Under the pieces are notes generated by a model. The model saw only the letters and a program-made list of their open reading frames with translations, was not told where the DNA came from and did not search any database. Below are positions 45,553 through 55,774 of a stretch of 64,000 nucleotides of DNA, in pieces. A program made the translations under genes and the position numbers. Position 1 is the stretch's first letter; each line of letters opens with the position of its first letter. The DNA is from JAWKTT01 sp041398965. Its GTDB lineage: Bacteria; Planctomycetota; Planctomycetia; Planctomycetales; Planctomycetaceae. Location of the stretch: positions 71,208 to 135,207 of the forward strand of contig JAWKTT010000014.1 in the NCBI GenBank assembly GCA_041398965.1, given 5' to 3'.

Positions 45553-46701
45553 TCAGGGAGCGGCGCTCTTCCACGTTTTGTCTGGAAGAGCGGTTGTGGA
45601 TGGAAAGGGACGCGGGCTGGAGGATGAGGAACTCTCCTCGCTTGGACCACTCGATGTTGCTGTTCCGCGTAGGTCTCGCGTAATCGGCGGAACAAACTCG
45701 GACGACAATTCGTGTGTCCGATCCGGTTCCGCGAAACCGATCGGGAGGATTGAACTGCCGGTCGCTCCGGAGTTCGTAGTCGATGGGGGGGCTGATGAGC
45801 GTGTCGAAGATGAAAGGGGAGCGGGAGAAATGGTCACTCCGGTCCCAAGTTTCTCCTTGGCGGCTTCATAGATCAGCATCGCCTGTGGCAACAGCTCGCT
45901 GAGATGCTCGGATCGACGATGGTCGGAGGGATGTGTCGACATGAACTCCGGCTGCTTTGGGCCACTCACTTCGCTAAAACGAGTCCAGAATTTCGGGGCC
46001 TCGCTCGGGTCGTACCCGGCTCGGGCCATCAAGGTCAGACCGATCGAATCCGCCTCGGTTTCGTGCGTCCGACTGTACGGGAGCAAGACGCCATACTCCG
46101 CAATCGCCCCATAAGCCTGGGAGACCCGTTCCTGTGTCTGTTGGCTCTTATCCTTTGTGATGCCGTTCAAGAGGCCGCCGGTCGTCTGGGCGACCGCCTG
46201 CTGTGACATCCGTTCGCCGCCGTGACGAGCGAGGGCATGCGCAATCTCGTGTGACATCACCACAGCCAGTCCCGCCTCGTTGACACAGAGCGGAATGATC
46301 CCTTCATAGATCGCCACCTTTCCCCCCGGCAGGCAAAAAGCGTTCATCTCTTCACTTTGCAGAACTTGAAACTCCCATCGAAAATCGGGGCGCCCGGAAA
46401 CTGCGGCAATGCGTCGCCCGACCTTCTCAACCAATTGTTGATACTCGGTGTTGGTACTGCGAGTTTCTGTTGCCAGAATCTCCGCATAGGCTTCTTCGCC
46501 CATCCGGATTTCGTCCGCCTCACTTGTGATAACGAACTGCTTGCGATCCGAAATCGGGGCCGAAAGACAACCTGGCAGCAACCCACTCGTGGCAACAACC
46601 GTCAGCAGCATCAGCACAAACGCGACTCTCAATCGCTTTCCTTTTGCCGTTTGAAAGTGGGCCACCTCGTGGCTGTCTGCCGCTGGTTTCTGTTGGAACA
46701 T
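45553..46701 (-). CDS. M48-family metalloprotease lipoprotein
   Basis: This protein has about 382 residues from the ATG at 46701; an in-frame ATG at 46770 would add 23 residues before an already long n-region. It carries a lipoprotein signal with lipobox LLPGC, then the zinc motif HEIAHALARH and a downstream ETEADSIGL supplying the third ligand: a full BepA/LoiP-like peptidase core. The C-terminus has a Ser/Pro-rich low-complexity tail of about 100 residues. Such enzymes act at the outer membrane in assembly quality control. It converges on bfr. Confidence 0.9.
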   Translation of the reverse strand: MFQQKPAADSHEVAHFQTAKGKRLRVAFVLMLLTVVATSGLLPGCLSAPISDRKQFVITSEADEIRMGEEAYAEILATETRSTNTEYQQLVEKVGRRIAAVSGRPDFRWEFQVLQSEEMNAFCLPGGKVAIYEGIIPLCVNEAGLAVVMSHEIAHALARHGGERMSQQAVAQTTGGLLNGITKDKSQQTQERVSQAYGAIAEYGVLLPYSRTHETEADSIGLTLMARAGYDPSEAPKFWTRFSEVSGPKQPEFMSTHPSDHRRSEHLSELLPQAMLIYEAAKEKLGTGVTISPAPLSSSTRSSAPPSTTNSGATGSSILPIGFAEPDRTHELSSEFVPPITRDLRGTATSSGPSEESSSSSSPRPFPSTTALPDKTWKSAAP

Positions 46702-47447
46702 GACATGGCTTGCCCCTCTTTCTGACTGGACGTCTCGCTGTTGCTGACAAGGTATCGCATCCATGGTCATGACTCACGCACCGGACAAAACAACCGGAAA
46801 TCGACCGATTCCCGGGGCTTGTACGCAACTTCCCCCCTTCAAAGCAAGACCAATCGTCCCCCGTTTCGGTGAGATATCTCCGTCAACGCGAGGCTGCCAC
46901 GATGTTTCGCCACAGGTATGCTTGGCAACCGGTCGCACCGTCTCGCCGCAGGCAAGTCTAATCCCACTGGAGCATTTGGAAGGGCATGAGTCATCTCTTT
47001 GTGAAAGTCTGTAAGGCTCGTGCCATGGCCGTGCTCCACCGGTCTAGGCCACTCCTCGAAAACCTCCCAATACTCCACGGCAATGGGATTGCGAAGAGTT
47101 CGACCGAGGCGATGCTCATGCTCTCTCGCAGTTGACGGTCCGATCCCCATCGGCGTCACGAACAGACCGTTGAAAAACGACCGTGGGTCAGCCTTTCCAA
47201 GCTGATACGACCAACTTGTCCGCTGTTTTGCCTCGACATCATACGGCACGAGGTAAAGCAGAAAGGCCTGACTTACATTTGTCAGGAGGCTGGCAGAGGA
47301 GGAAGAGGTTTGTTGAAGGGGACGAGTCAGTTGTACAAAACAGAAGACCGCCGCATGAACCCGCATTCATGCGACGGTCTAGACCCAGAGAGGGCTGAAC
47401 GATGAGCCGGGCTGCTGCAAGAGTCAGCAGCCCGGCGAGAGCTTGGA
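46702..47447. other. Intergenic region with REP-like element
   Basis: About 740 bases lie upstream of the M48 gene and downstream of the secretin gene. It contains the second REP-like palindrome. A 175-codon minus-strand frame (46839-47366) runs through the palindrome and has no recognisable features, so it was not called a gene. Confidence 0.45.
47169..47205 (+). repeat. REP-like palindrome, copy 2
   Basis: GTTGAAAAACGACCGTGGG is followed by the imperfect inverted repeat TCAGC/GCTGA (47188-47192 and 47201-47205). The shared 5' block GTTGAAAAACG and GTGGGTCAG links it to copies near 30665 and 54224. Confidence 0.55.
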
Positions 47448-50400
47448 CTACTGTCCGGGAATTCCGAGCAGTTCTTCTTCTTCTTCGTTGATGATGATTC
47501 GCGGAGTCACCATCAGCATCAGGCTGTCGGTTTCGCGGCCAACACCGGTGTTTCGGAACAGTCGGCTGATGTACGGAACCTTGTTCAGGATCGGGACCCC
47601 AGCCATGTTCCGGCCTTCTCGAAGACGTTTCACGCCACCGAGGAGAACCGTTCCACCGTCTGGGACACTGACGACGGTGTCGACCGACACGGTATCGACG
47701 TTGGGCAACTGCAGGGTGATCGTCTGTCCGCCACCACCGTTGTTACCGCCGTTGCCGCCGTTACCGCCGATGCCACCGATGCCGCCACCGTTACCCAGGA
47801 TACCGCCGCCGCCGCCACCGCCGCCGCCGATGAAGGAGAACGTGCTGACGCTGGTAATGGTTCTAAAGTTTGGCAGGACGGCCAGTCGGACATAGCGACG
47901 GTCAGCAGACACAACCGCTTGCACGGTCATGGTGATCCCGTCAGGAATCTGAGTGATTTGCGGCGCGAAGCCGACGGAGAAACCTGTTGCGACAGGGGTC
48001 ACCGAGGTCACGAAGGGGCGAATCACTGCAGAGGTCACTGTCCCGATCTGTCCGTTGAACAGCGTCAGTTTCGGAGCACTCATGGTGTTCGATCGCTCGT
48101 CACCCTGAGCGGCCTGTACGAACAGGAACGCTTCGATGTCGCTGAGGATGGCCATACCGAACTGAATCCCCGCGTCTGGCTGGAAGCCCCCGAAGTCGGG
48201 GACTCCGATGCCGAACGATCCTTGACGGAATGGAATGTCGAGATCAGAACTGAAGGTTCCAGGCTGGACCAAGCCGACGACAGTGTTCTTCGCCCAGCTG
48301 TCACGTCCCGTCAGGTTCAGAGTCGGTTGATCGCCGAATGGAGCGGTTGGAACCCCACCAGCACCTGTTCCTGCCGCCCCGTTTGTTGGATCAGTTGAGC
48401 CAAAGGGGGCGATGCGGTCGAAGGTGTCGGTATATTTCGGTCCACCGACGGTGTCTTGGACATTGAAGTCGAAGTCAATTCCGATTCGTTCGAAGAAGGC
48501 ATCATTCACCGAGATGAACCGGACTTCAATCGTCACCTGCAAGTCTTGCAGACGACGAAGTTGTCCCAGCAGATCCGTGATTTCCTGATGAGTTGCCAGC
48601 GTCTGACGAACCACGAGGCTCAACGTGCTGGGATGTCGGCTGACGCTCCCTTCACCTCCGTATTCGGTCCATCCTTTTGGGTCGACCGTGGTGGTGATGA
48701 GTTGAGTCAGTCCATCGAAGTCGAAGTTGGCGGATGGTCCTCCGAGCTTTCCTTCGGTGCTGGCAAATCCATCCAAGCCCCCACCCATTTGTTGACCCAG
48801 GGGATCAGCAACTTGGGCAAAGCCATTTTGCCCGCCAAACGAGTTCATACCACCGTTGTTTCCGTAACCGGTTCCTGGCTGGAACTGTGTCGTCGGAGCC
48901 CGTTGAGGAATTGGGACGACAAGGTCGGCCACAGGGTAGACAACGGCTTTCAGTTCACCCTGCTGCCGAGTCTGGCTGGTGATCTTCAGCACTTCATCTT
49001 CGACGACGTAGCTCAACATGAACTGATTCAGGATCAGTCGCAATGCACTCTTCAGTGAGACACCATCGACGTTAATCGTGACAGGTGTGTTCGACGTTAC
49101 GCCACTTTCCAGGAGACCCGATGGATCGACGTAGACGTTAATCATGTATTGCGAGGCAATATAGTCCATGACGTTGACGAGTGGTTCGTCCTGGAAGTGC
49201 AGAGAGACGGTCTTGTTTAGAGCTTCGCGAACACGAAGCTCTTCTTCCGAACGCTGCACCAGATCGGTCGGCGATGCTGTTCGTCGCTTGATGATCTGAT
49301 TCCAGTCATCAGGGTAATCCATCGGATGGTTATCGCGAATGCGATGAGCCACACTTCGTTCCACGTCATTCAACACTCCGAGGAAGGTGTCGGCTTTGGC
49401 TTCCTTGATCTGATTGATCTCGGCCAATTGCATCTGAATCTTGGACTTCTCGTACATCAAAACGGTTGCCGGGTTGTCAGGAGCGATTTCCTTCGCGAGT
49501 TTGGCGATTTGGAACGCTTCGGCATACCGACGCTGTTCGTTGAGTTCGTTGAACTGATCGACATACTCGGCCAACTCCTGCTCGATGCGGTACTTGGCTT
49601 CACTGCGACGACGAATCTGTTCGCGGACTTCCGTGTTCTTTCGTTCGAGTTCGATGAGTGGCTTCTTCTGATCGTAGTAGGTTTCAATCGAAGCCTGTGT
49701 GCTTCGCAATGAAGCGAGCAATTGCGATTTCTCTTGAGGGGTAACCGTTGCTGCCTCGACAGCGCCGATCGCCTCTTGCAAGATGGCAATGGCCTGTTCC
49801 GGCTGACGATCACGGATGCGATCGGCACGATAGATGGCATCCATCGACGCGGTGCGGAGTTGATCGTTTCGCAGTTCGCGGCGTTCCATCGACGTGTTCA
49901 ACAGGTTCGTACCAGCGTCGCCAATCAGCTCGCTATTGTTAACCTGACGGACGTTATTCGTTGGTGTCAGTTCACGCAGGAAGTCCTGAAGTTGTTGTTG
50001 ACGCGAGGGATCTAGTCCCTCAGGAGACTGCCAGGCTGCAATAAAGGCTTCGCGAGCACTTTCGCGGTTTCCTTGACGCAGGGCAGTCATCCCTTGATTG
50101 AACAGGTCAATCGCAGAACTGGCAGGGGGCCCCACCATGCCGTCGCGAACAGTGACGCCGGAAACCAGTTGTCCACGTCCTTCGCCATTGGCTCCGTTTG
50201 CGCCACCAGCCCGTTCGATCATTGGGAGACCGGCGATGGACGTTCCCGAGGCATTGCGTGACGCGATCCGTTCGATCGTGGCCAGCAACTGATCGGGACG
50301 CTCATCAAGGATGTCGTAGGCGACAGCCAGTTGATCGGCTGCCAACGCGAGGCGACGGGCTTCGTTGACGTCACCAGCAGTCAATGCCTGACGCGACTGA

Positions 50401-51986
50401 GCGAGGAGAGCTTTGGCTTCTCGTGTGCGGTCTGTCTGAACACCAGCCAGGTCTGCCCCCTGAGGACGACCAACGTTACGCGGGGACTGCGTCAACCGAG
50501 CGATGTCTTCGAGCACGGTTTCTGGTTTGTCGTCGAGAAGTTCATAAGCGACTCCAAGCTGGGCTGCTTCTGTAGCACGAGCTTGAGCAATGTCAAACTG
50601 ACCATTTCTCATCGCGTCGCGAGCCACTTGCAACAGTTGTCGAGCCCGGAGGCGATCAGCCGAGTTCTGATTGGTGCCTCCCAATGGCTGAACGTTTCCA
50701 GCAACTGGAGTTTGAGTTCGACGAGGTCCAGCATCGAGTGCGGAGTTAGCACGAGCGAAGCGGATGTCTTGCAGGACCATCTCAGGACGATCGCTGAAGG
50801 TGGGGTAAGTCACCCCTAAGTTCTGTGCGTCGAGGGCCTTTCCTTCGGCTGTGTCGAGGTCACCGGCCTGGAGAGCGGCACGGGCTTCACGAACCAACTG
50901 CTGAGCACGCGACTGAGAATCGTCAATGCGACCAGCCTGAGTGACGGCGGCATCGGTGTGATGTCCCGCAGCGATGATTCGTCCGCCGGTTTGCTCTTCG
51001 ATCTCTCGCAGAATGTGATCTGGTCGATCGTCGAAGAGTTGGTAGGAAATCGACCGATCGTATTGCTTGGCTTCCAGAGCCAATGCACGTGATTCGTCGA
51101 ACTGCCCTTCATTGAATAGTTGACGTGCTCGCTTAACCAAGGCAAAAGCGAGTTGACGAGCCTGTTCTGGCGAGTTCTGGTCGGCGGCAGGTCGCCCCTG
51201 ACCGTTTGAAAGGTCCATGACCATTTCGGGCTGACCGTTGTACGACCCGCTCGGCTGACCTGTCGTCCCGAATCGGTTGGTTGCAGCTCCCAGAAGTTCT
51301 GGTCGCAGACGTTGAACCGTCGAATAAATGTGTTCCGGCTTGAGGTCAAGGGCCCCATAAGTGATGCGAGACTCGCGGGCCAACTGTTCAGCTCTCTGTG
51401 CCTTGATCAAGGCAGCCTCAAACTGATTTGCCCGGAGGTCAGAGTCAGCAGCACCCAGCAACTGCTGGACCACCTGAGCCTGCTCTGTGGTCGAACCAGC
51501 CATCATCGTTCCGACACCCTCTGGGGTGGCAGGAGCGGTGGGGGCGTTAGCTCCTTGAAGCCGGGCGAGGAAGGCCGCAGGGCTCGGCTCGTCTGGTGAA
51601 AAGCGAACTCCCCACTCTCGAGCGAGTCGATCGGCCATGACCCCGAGTCGGACGGCTTCATCCCGATTCCCTTCCTGCTCGGCCATTTCGGCGTCGCGGA
51701 GGTAAGCCATCACACGGCCATGAGCAACAGCCGTGTTGGCTTGTGCTGGTCGCTGAGTGGTCAATGGTGAAGCTGCGACAGGTTCATCATCGAAGAGGCT
51801 CGACGACTGCCCGCGGTATGTTCCCCGTTGATATGGGGTGGCGACCTGGGCTTGCGATTGATTGGCCAGCCAGACGCTGGTGACCACCAGACCGCTGCAA
51901 GCGATCAGTCCTAGTATCCTGAACAATTGAGGTCCCTCCTTCTGGCCCAAACGGGTGTCGAGAGTTTGTGAACGTGTTCGCGGCAT
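47448..51986 (-). CDS. Giant secretin (GspD/PilQ-like) with N-terminal repeats
   Basis: The product has 1512 residues. An N-terminal hydrophobic segment (about 24-46) is the export signal. Residues 60-600 contain about six degenerate repeats of the form ARxLLxxARxAxxxG, then a DDRPExVLxDI motif. A helical region and an N-domain (YVDPSGLLESGVTSNTPVTI) follow. The C-terminal secretin domain includes VPDGGTVLLGGVKR and RLFRNTGVG, then MLMVTPRIIINEEE. A Gly/Asn-rich insert of 35 residues (1387-1421, with nine consecutive Gly) lies just before the last secretin strands. Secretins form outer-membrane gates for type II secretion or type IV pili. The length is about twice the usual, as in other planctomycetes. 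The system served is not visible here. Confidence 0.92.
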   Translation of the reverse strand: MPRTRSQTLDTRLGQKEGPQLFRILGLIACSGLVVTSVWLANQSQAQVATPYQRGTYRGQSSSLFDDEPVAASPLTTQRPAQANTAVAHGRVMAYLRDAEMAEQEGNRDEAVRLGVMADRLAREWGVRFSPDEPSPAAFLARLQGANAPTAPATPEGVGTMMAGSTTEQAQVVQQLLGAADSDLRANQFEAALIKAQRAEQLARESRITYGALDLKPEHIYSTVQRLRPELLGAATNRFGTTGQPSGSYNGQPEMVMDLSNGQGRPAADQNSPEQARQLAFALVKRARQLFNEGQFDESRALALEAKQYDRSISYQLFDDRPDHILREIEEQTGGRIIAAGHHTDAAVTQAGRIDDSQSRAQQLVREARAALQAGDLDTAEGKALDAQNLGVTYPTFSDRPEMVLQDIRFARANSALDAGPRRTQTPVAGNVQPLGGTNQNSADRLRARQLLQVARDAMRNGQFDIAQARATEAAQLGVAYELLDDKPETVLEDIARLTQSPRNVGRPQGADLAGVQTDRTREAKALLAQSRQALTAGDVNEARRLALAADQLAVAYDILDERPDQLLATIERIASRNASGTSIAGLPMIERAGGANGANGEGRGQLVSGVTVRDGMVGPPASSAIDLFNQGMTALRQGNRESAREAFIAAWQSPEGLDPSRQQQLQDFLRELTPTNNVRQVNNSELIGDAGTNLLNTSMERRELRNDQLRTASMDAIYRADRIRDRQPEQAIAILQEAIGAVEAATVTPQEKSQLLASLRSTQASIETYYDQKKPLIELERKNTEVREQIRRRSEAKYRIEQELAEYVDQFNELNEQRRYAEAFQIAKLAKEIAPDNPATVLMYEKSKIQMQLAEINQIKEAKADTFLGVLNDVERSVAHRIRDNHPMDYPDDWNQIIKRRTASPTDLVQRSEEELRVREALNKTVSLHFQDEPLVNVMDYIASQYMINVYVDPSGLLESGVTSNTPVTINVDGVSLKSALRLILNQFMLSYVVEDEVLKITSQTRQQGELKAVVYPVADLVVPIPQRAPTTQFQPGTGYGNNGGMNSFGGQNGFAQVADPLGQQMGGGLDGFASTEGKLGGPSANFDFDGLTQLITTTVDPKGWTEYGGEGSVSRHPSTLSLVVRQTLATHQEITDLLGQLRRLQDLQVTIEVRFISVNDAFFERIGIDFDFNVQDTVGGPKYTDTFDRIAPFGSTDPTNGAAGTGAGGVPTAPFGDQPTLNLTGRDSWAKNTVVGLVQPGTFSSDLDIPFRQGSFGIGVPDFGGFQPDAGIQFGMAILSDIEAFLFVQAAQGDERSNTMSAPKLTLFNGQIGTVTSAVIRPFVTSVTPVATGFSVGFAPQITQIPDGITMTVQAVVSADRRYVRLAVLPNFRTITSVSTFSFIGGGGGGGGGILGNGGGIGGIGGNGGNGGNNGGGGQTITLQLPNVDTVSVDTVVSVPDGGTVLLGGVKRLREGRNMAGVPILNKVPYISRLFRNTGVGRETDSLMLMVTPRIIINEEEEELLGIPGQ

Positions 51987-52650
51987 GATGAATCTACCGA
52001 GAGATGGTGGGGAGTCTGGCGTGTCGCAAACCGCAGCCGCATTCGCACCCCGAAAAGACCGAGGACCGAACGCAGCAACGGCGCGACGAACAATTCGCTG
52101 TCGCGGTGCCAGGTGTCAAATAGGTTGTGAACGTGGAGAGTAAGAAGATCAGTCGAGACGTGGACCATCAGGCTCGGACTGCCGAAACCGTCCGGCCCAG
52201 TCCGTCCTGTCGAGGACAAGAACATTTCAGGCGGAGGATTCGTTGAACCGTGATGATGGAGAGACGTTGTGAGGAGTCGGGGACACCACGAGTCGACGTT
52301 CGCAAGATTGACGAACGACAACGCGAAGTGTTTCCGGAGAGTTGAAGGAGGATTCGTAAGGAGAGTCAGATTCCGCGAGACATTGCCGAGCAGTCCAGAG
52401 GGAGTGCTAAAGCTGTTCTGCTGGAGGTCTGTTTGTGATTGTGATTGATTGAGTTAGTGTGATAGGAGTTCGACGGGATCGGAGTGATGTCAGCCGAGCG
52501 GACGATTGAGTGTCGTCCGGGTGCTGTTCCCTGCTGGATGGCAAGGGTGGTTCTGGTCCCTGGAGATGGAAATACGGAAAGGGGCTGGTAGTGGTCAAGA
52601 CGGTTTGCGGTCCTTTTCTCGGCTCCTGCGAAGTTCGCCGAACGAGAAAC
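51987..52650. other. Intergenic region upstream of secretin gene
   Basis: About 660 bases lie between the secretin start and the PPIase end, both minus strand. It probably holds the secretin promoter and a long leader. No RNA or gene was recognised. Confidence 0.4.
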
Positions 52651-53910
52651 TTATTCGGCGAGGTTTGCCGCACGAATGTTGGCAGGTGATGTCTTGGGCG
52701 TTTCAAACATGGTCTCGATATGGGCGTTTGCTCGGAGGTTGTTGATTAGCTTCTGCGCGGAGGCTGAGTGTTTCTCTTGCAAGAGGCGGGCACGCAACGT
52801 CTCTTGAACTTCTAAGAAGGGAATCTGGCGAACTGGACGACGGCCCGTCAGTTTTACGAGACGCATGCCATCTCGCGTCTGAATCGGTCGCCCAATCTCC
52901 CCCTCCTGCAACTGGGAGAGGGCGTCGCGCAGCTCTTTGTTGGCAAGGTCTTTCGGCTCGGTCCAGTCCCAGTTTCCCAGTTGTTTGAGACGCGGACCGT
53001 CAGAATATTTTTCAACGACGGTATCAAACGTCGCTCCTGATCGCAGTTCATCTATTGCCTGGCGAACCAGCCCTTCAACCGCTGCCTCACCTCCTCGTTC
53101 CCGATTGGTAAAGACGCACTGCTGCCAGCGGACCTGTTCCGGTTCGATGAATTCATCAAGACTTTCTTCATACGCATCCAGCAACTCCGCTCGGGAAACC
53201 CCTTCTTTCGGAAGTTTCTCGGCAACATACTGGGCTGCGATCTGTCGTTCGCCCCACACGCGGCGATATGCTGACATGGTCGTTCCTGATGCCTGCATGG
53301 CCCGTTCGACTTCCGCCAAACTGTCGACGTTCATCGCTTTTTGAAGGCGGGGGAGTTCTTCGGCATGATAGATCTCATCGAGCTTGGTCTGCATCTTTTC
53401 CCATTGCTCAGACTTAATCTCACTCTTGACGGCACTCAGGACCAATGCCTGTTCAATGTGCCCATCAAGGTCTTGCTTAATGAGTTCCGTCATGAGTTGC
53501 TCGAGCTGCTCTGGCGACGCCTGTTGGCGAGCCTGATTCAGCATCGGTTTGTGACGTTCTAAGACAGTCGACACGAAGATCGGTGTCCCGTTGACCCGAG
53601 CGGCGACGGCAGAGTCCTCGAAGCGACTGGCTGACGAGTAGTCAATCTGTCGAATGGCCCCATCGTCTTGTCCTCGGCTCGCCTGCTGAACCGGGTTCCG
53701 CGGCTCGTCGTCTCCCACGGCCACCCGAGGCGGTCGTGGCCCAACGACGGGATTGTCCACTTTGAAGTTCCTGCTCTGACAACCGGTTGCAATTGTCACC
53801 GTGCCGACCATCAGGCAGACTGCGACCATTGCGAATTTGCCTCGCAGATTCGTCCGTCCAGATAATCTCTGGCACGGTGGTTGTGCGATGATGTCAGCGA
53901 AAACTGGCAT
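52651..53910 (-). CDS. Parvulin-type peptidyl-prolyl isomerase lipoprotein
   Basis: This protein has about 419 residues. A lipoprotein-like signal (FAMVAVCLMVGTVTIATGC) predicts an envelope anchor. The middle is SurA/PpiD-like and helical (LPKEGVSRAELLDAYEESLD). The C-terminal rotamase domain has QVRWQQCVF, FDTVVEKYSDGP, then GNWDWTEPKDL and EGEIGRPIQTRDGMRLVKL, a recognisable parvulin pattern. ATG 53910 was chosen over a TTG at 53925. It is probably a periplasmic folding factor for outer-membrane proteins; its position upstream of the secretin gene suits that role. Confidence 0.85.
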   Translation of the reverse strand: MPVFADIIAQPPCQRLSGRTNLRGKFAMVAVCLMVGTVTIATGCQSRNFKVDNPVVGPRPPRVAVGDDEPRNPVQQASRGQDDGAIRQIDYSSASRFEDSAVAARVNGTPIFVSTVLERHKPMLNQARQQASPEQLEQLMTELIKQDLDGHIEQALVLSAVKSEIKSEQWEKMQTKLDEIYHAEELPRLQKAMNVDSLAEVERAMQASGTTMSAYRRVWGERQIAAQYVAEKLPKEGVSRAELLDAYEESLDEFIEPEQVRWQQCVFTNRERGGEAAVEGLVRQAIDELRSGATFDTVVEKYSDGPRLKQLGNWDWTEPKDLANKELRDALSQLQEGEIGRPIQTRDGMRLVKLTGRRPVRQIPFLEVQETLRARLLQEKHSASAQKLINNLRANAHIETMFETPKTSPANIRAANLAE

Positions 53911-54714
53911 TGAGCTGACGTGCAAGAGAGGGAAAGGGACGAATTATGGCCAAAATAGTGACGCCTCCCCGAGTGGGCGAGTGTGCCCGATCCCGCGATT
54001 GGTTCGCGGGCAAAGGGGAGAGTCTCCATTTTCCGGCGGGTTATAGGGTTTCTGGTCGATTGACAGCAACACGAATCGCGACACCCGAGCCACGTCGAGC
54101 AGAAACTGCATGATTTCGCCCTAAAGAGGCAATTTCCGCTCCCCGACTCCGTCAATCGACGACCGTTCAAACGGCGATGCAGAGCGCATAAGGCTCGCTC
54201 CGTCGGCAAGCCTCGATCAGCCTGTTGAAAAACGTGGGTCAGGCATTCCAGCCTGAAATGGTGCCGATTGATGTTTCGGCGATAGAGCGTCCGAGATGCT
54301 TTTGTCAGATTGGGATATCTGACCCACTGTCGTTTTTTACCGGGGTGCTCTCTCCTTTCGGACTGTACGCGCAGGCGATGTTGGTCGGGGCATTCCCCAC
54401 ATTGCAACTCCCCGAGCCCGAAGCGTCAGCCGACGCGAGACTCCTTCTCCCCCGCAGACGACGCTCCGACTTCAGACGGCGTTCCCACGGGGGGAGAAGG
54501 AGAGGCTGACAACAAAGATCACCAGTTGGCGAGGATCACAATCCGGGGAATGCACCCGTTGTTGGTCCCGCATTGTCCGTCGGCTGTTCAAGTCGATTGA
54601 AATCGACGAACATTCTCACTCAGATACGGGATCAGCGCTGCGATGCGACGCACATTGAGGTGTCGTGTTCGTTCCGCATCACATAACTTCCTTGATACGC
54701 GAATTGATACGCAC
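53911..54714. other. Long intergenic region with REP-like element
   Basis: About 800 bases lie between the divergent PPIase and AAA+ genes. It contains the third REP-like palindrome and, near 54535, a short sequence (GATCACAATCCGGGG) that recurs near 57358. No gene was recognised. Confidence 0.45.
54224..54256 (+). repeat. REP-like palindrome, copy 3
   Basis: GTTGAAAAACGTGGG is followed by the perfect inverted repeat TCAGGC/GCCTGA (54239-54244 and 54251-54256, loop ATTCCA). It is the cleanest of the three copies in this window. Confidence 0.65.
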
Positions 54715-55707
54715 ATGCAGAAGTCGATCGACATCGACGGCGTCCGCCTCCATCTGGGGCATGCCGACAATTCTGAAGGTGAATGGATTGGCCAGAAAGA
54801 AATCCTCAAGCAACTTCTCGCCTGTTGGCTGGTGGTTGATGAAAAAGACCTTCCACTCACACCACGTCTGGTCGGAGCACCCGGGATCGGCAAGACGACT
54901 CTGGCGATTGCGGGGGCTCGAACGCGCGAACAGGACCTCTACATCTACCAGTGTACCTCCGACACGCGCCCTGAAGATCTGCTCGTCACCCCGGTCCTTG
55001 CCGAGAGTGGCAAGATTCAATATCAGGCGTCGCCGCTGGTGACCGCCATGATTCGGGGAGCGGTCTGTGTGCTTGATGAAGGGAATCGGATGAACGAGAA
55101 GTCGTGGGCGTCGCTCGCTCCGTTGCTCGATCATCGCCGTTATGTCGAGTCCATTGTCGCTGGCATTACGATCAAGGCACACCCGGACTTTCGCTGTGCA
55201 GTGACGATGAACGACGACGACTCGACGTTCGAGATTCCGGATTACATCCTCAGTCGTTTACAGCCGACGTTGACTCTCGGCTTCCCGAGCCGTCAGGACG
55301 AACTGTCGATCCTGCAATACCATCTCCCTTTCGCCGATGCCGAGATGCTGAACCTCACGGTCGAGTTCTTGCAAAAGGCTCACGACCTGAAGCTCGACTT
55401 CTCGACACGCGACGGCATCAATGTGTTGCGTTTCACGCTGAAGCAGATCGCCTCAGACCCCGATCATCCCCTCGGAAAAGATGGCATGTGGCGGGCTTCG
55501 TTGGAAGCCTGCCTCGGGGAGGACGCAACCAACCTCGAGGACCTCGCCCAGAAGAAGCAGCAGTCGCTTGGGGGAAACATCATCCCGATGGGACTGGGTG
55601 ACTTCTTCTTTGATCCGCGGAACCCACTGCATCCCGACTATGACCCCGATGCAGACGACGACGATGACGACTTCGATGACGAGAGTGACGACGACGACAC
55701 CTTTTAG
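54715..55707 (+). CDS. MoxR-like AAA+ ATPase with acidic tail
   Basis: This protein has 330 residues from the ATG at 54715; the upstream extension is not supported. It has Walker [13 protein letters not shown] near residue 52, Walker [15 protein letters not shown], sensor-1 region [20 protein letters not shown] and a sensor-2 region. The order fits AAA_5/MoxR-type ATPases. The last 20 residues are nearly all Asp ([17 protein letters not shown]), an unusual acidic tail. There is no vWA or DUF58 partner next to it; the next gene is an aminotransferase 67 bases downstream. Confidence 0.88.
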   Translation: MQKSIDIDGVRLHLGHADNSEGEWIGQKEILKQLLACWLVVDEKDLPLTPRLVGAPGIGKTTLAIAGARTREQDLYIYQCTSDTRPEDLLVTPVLAESGKIQYQASPLVTAMIRGAVCVLDEGNRMNEKSWASLAPLLDHRRYVESIVAGITIKAHPDFRCAVTMNDDDSTFEIPDYILSRLQPTLTLGFPSRQDELSILQYHLPFADAEMLNLTVEFLQKAHDLKLDFSTRDGINVLRFTLKQIASDPDHPLGKDGMWRASLEACLGEDATNLEDLAQKKQQSLGGNIIPMGLGDFFFDPRNPLHPDYDPDADDDDDDFDDESDDDDTF

Positions 55708-55774
55708 AACGGACATCGTGTATCGCTTCTCACGGTTGATCGGCGAGGCGACACGACTGCCGGAGACACTGGAA

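Noticed and set aside
46839..47366. 175-codon minus-strand frame upstream of the M48 gene
   Set aside because: It runs through a REP-like palindrome, shows no recognisable features and has poor composition.
51911..52321. 136-codon minus-strand frame overlapping the secretin start
   Set aside because: It overlaps the secretin signal region in another frame and has no recognisable similarity.
55481..55774. N-terminal extension of the aminotransferase
   Set aside because: It overlaps the AAA+ gene in another frame, and class III similarity starts only after the ATG at 55775.
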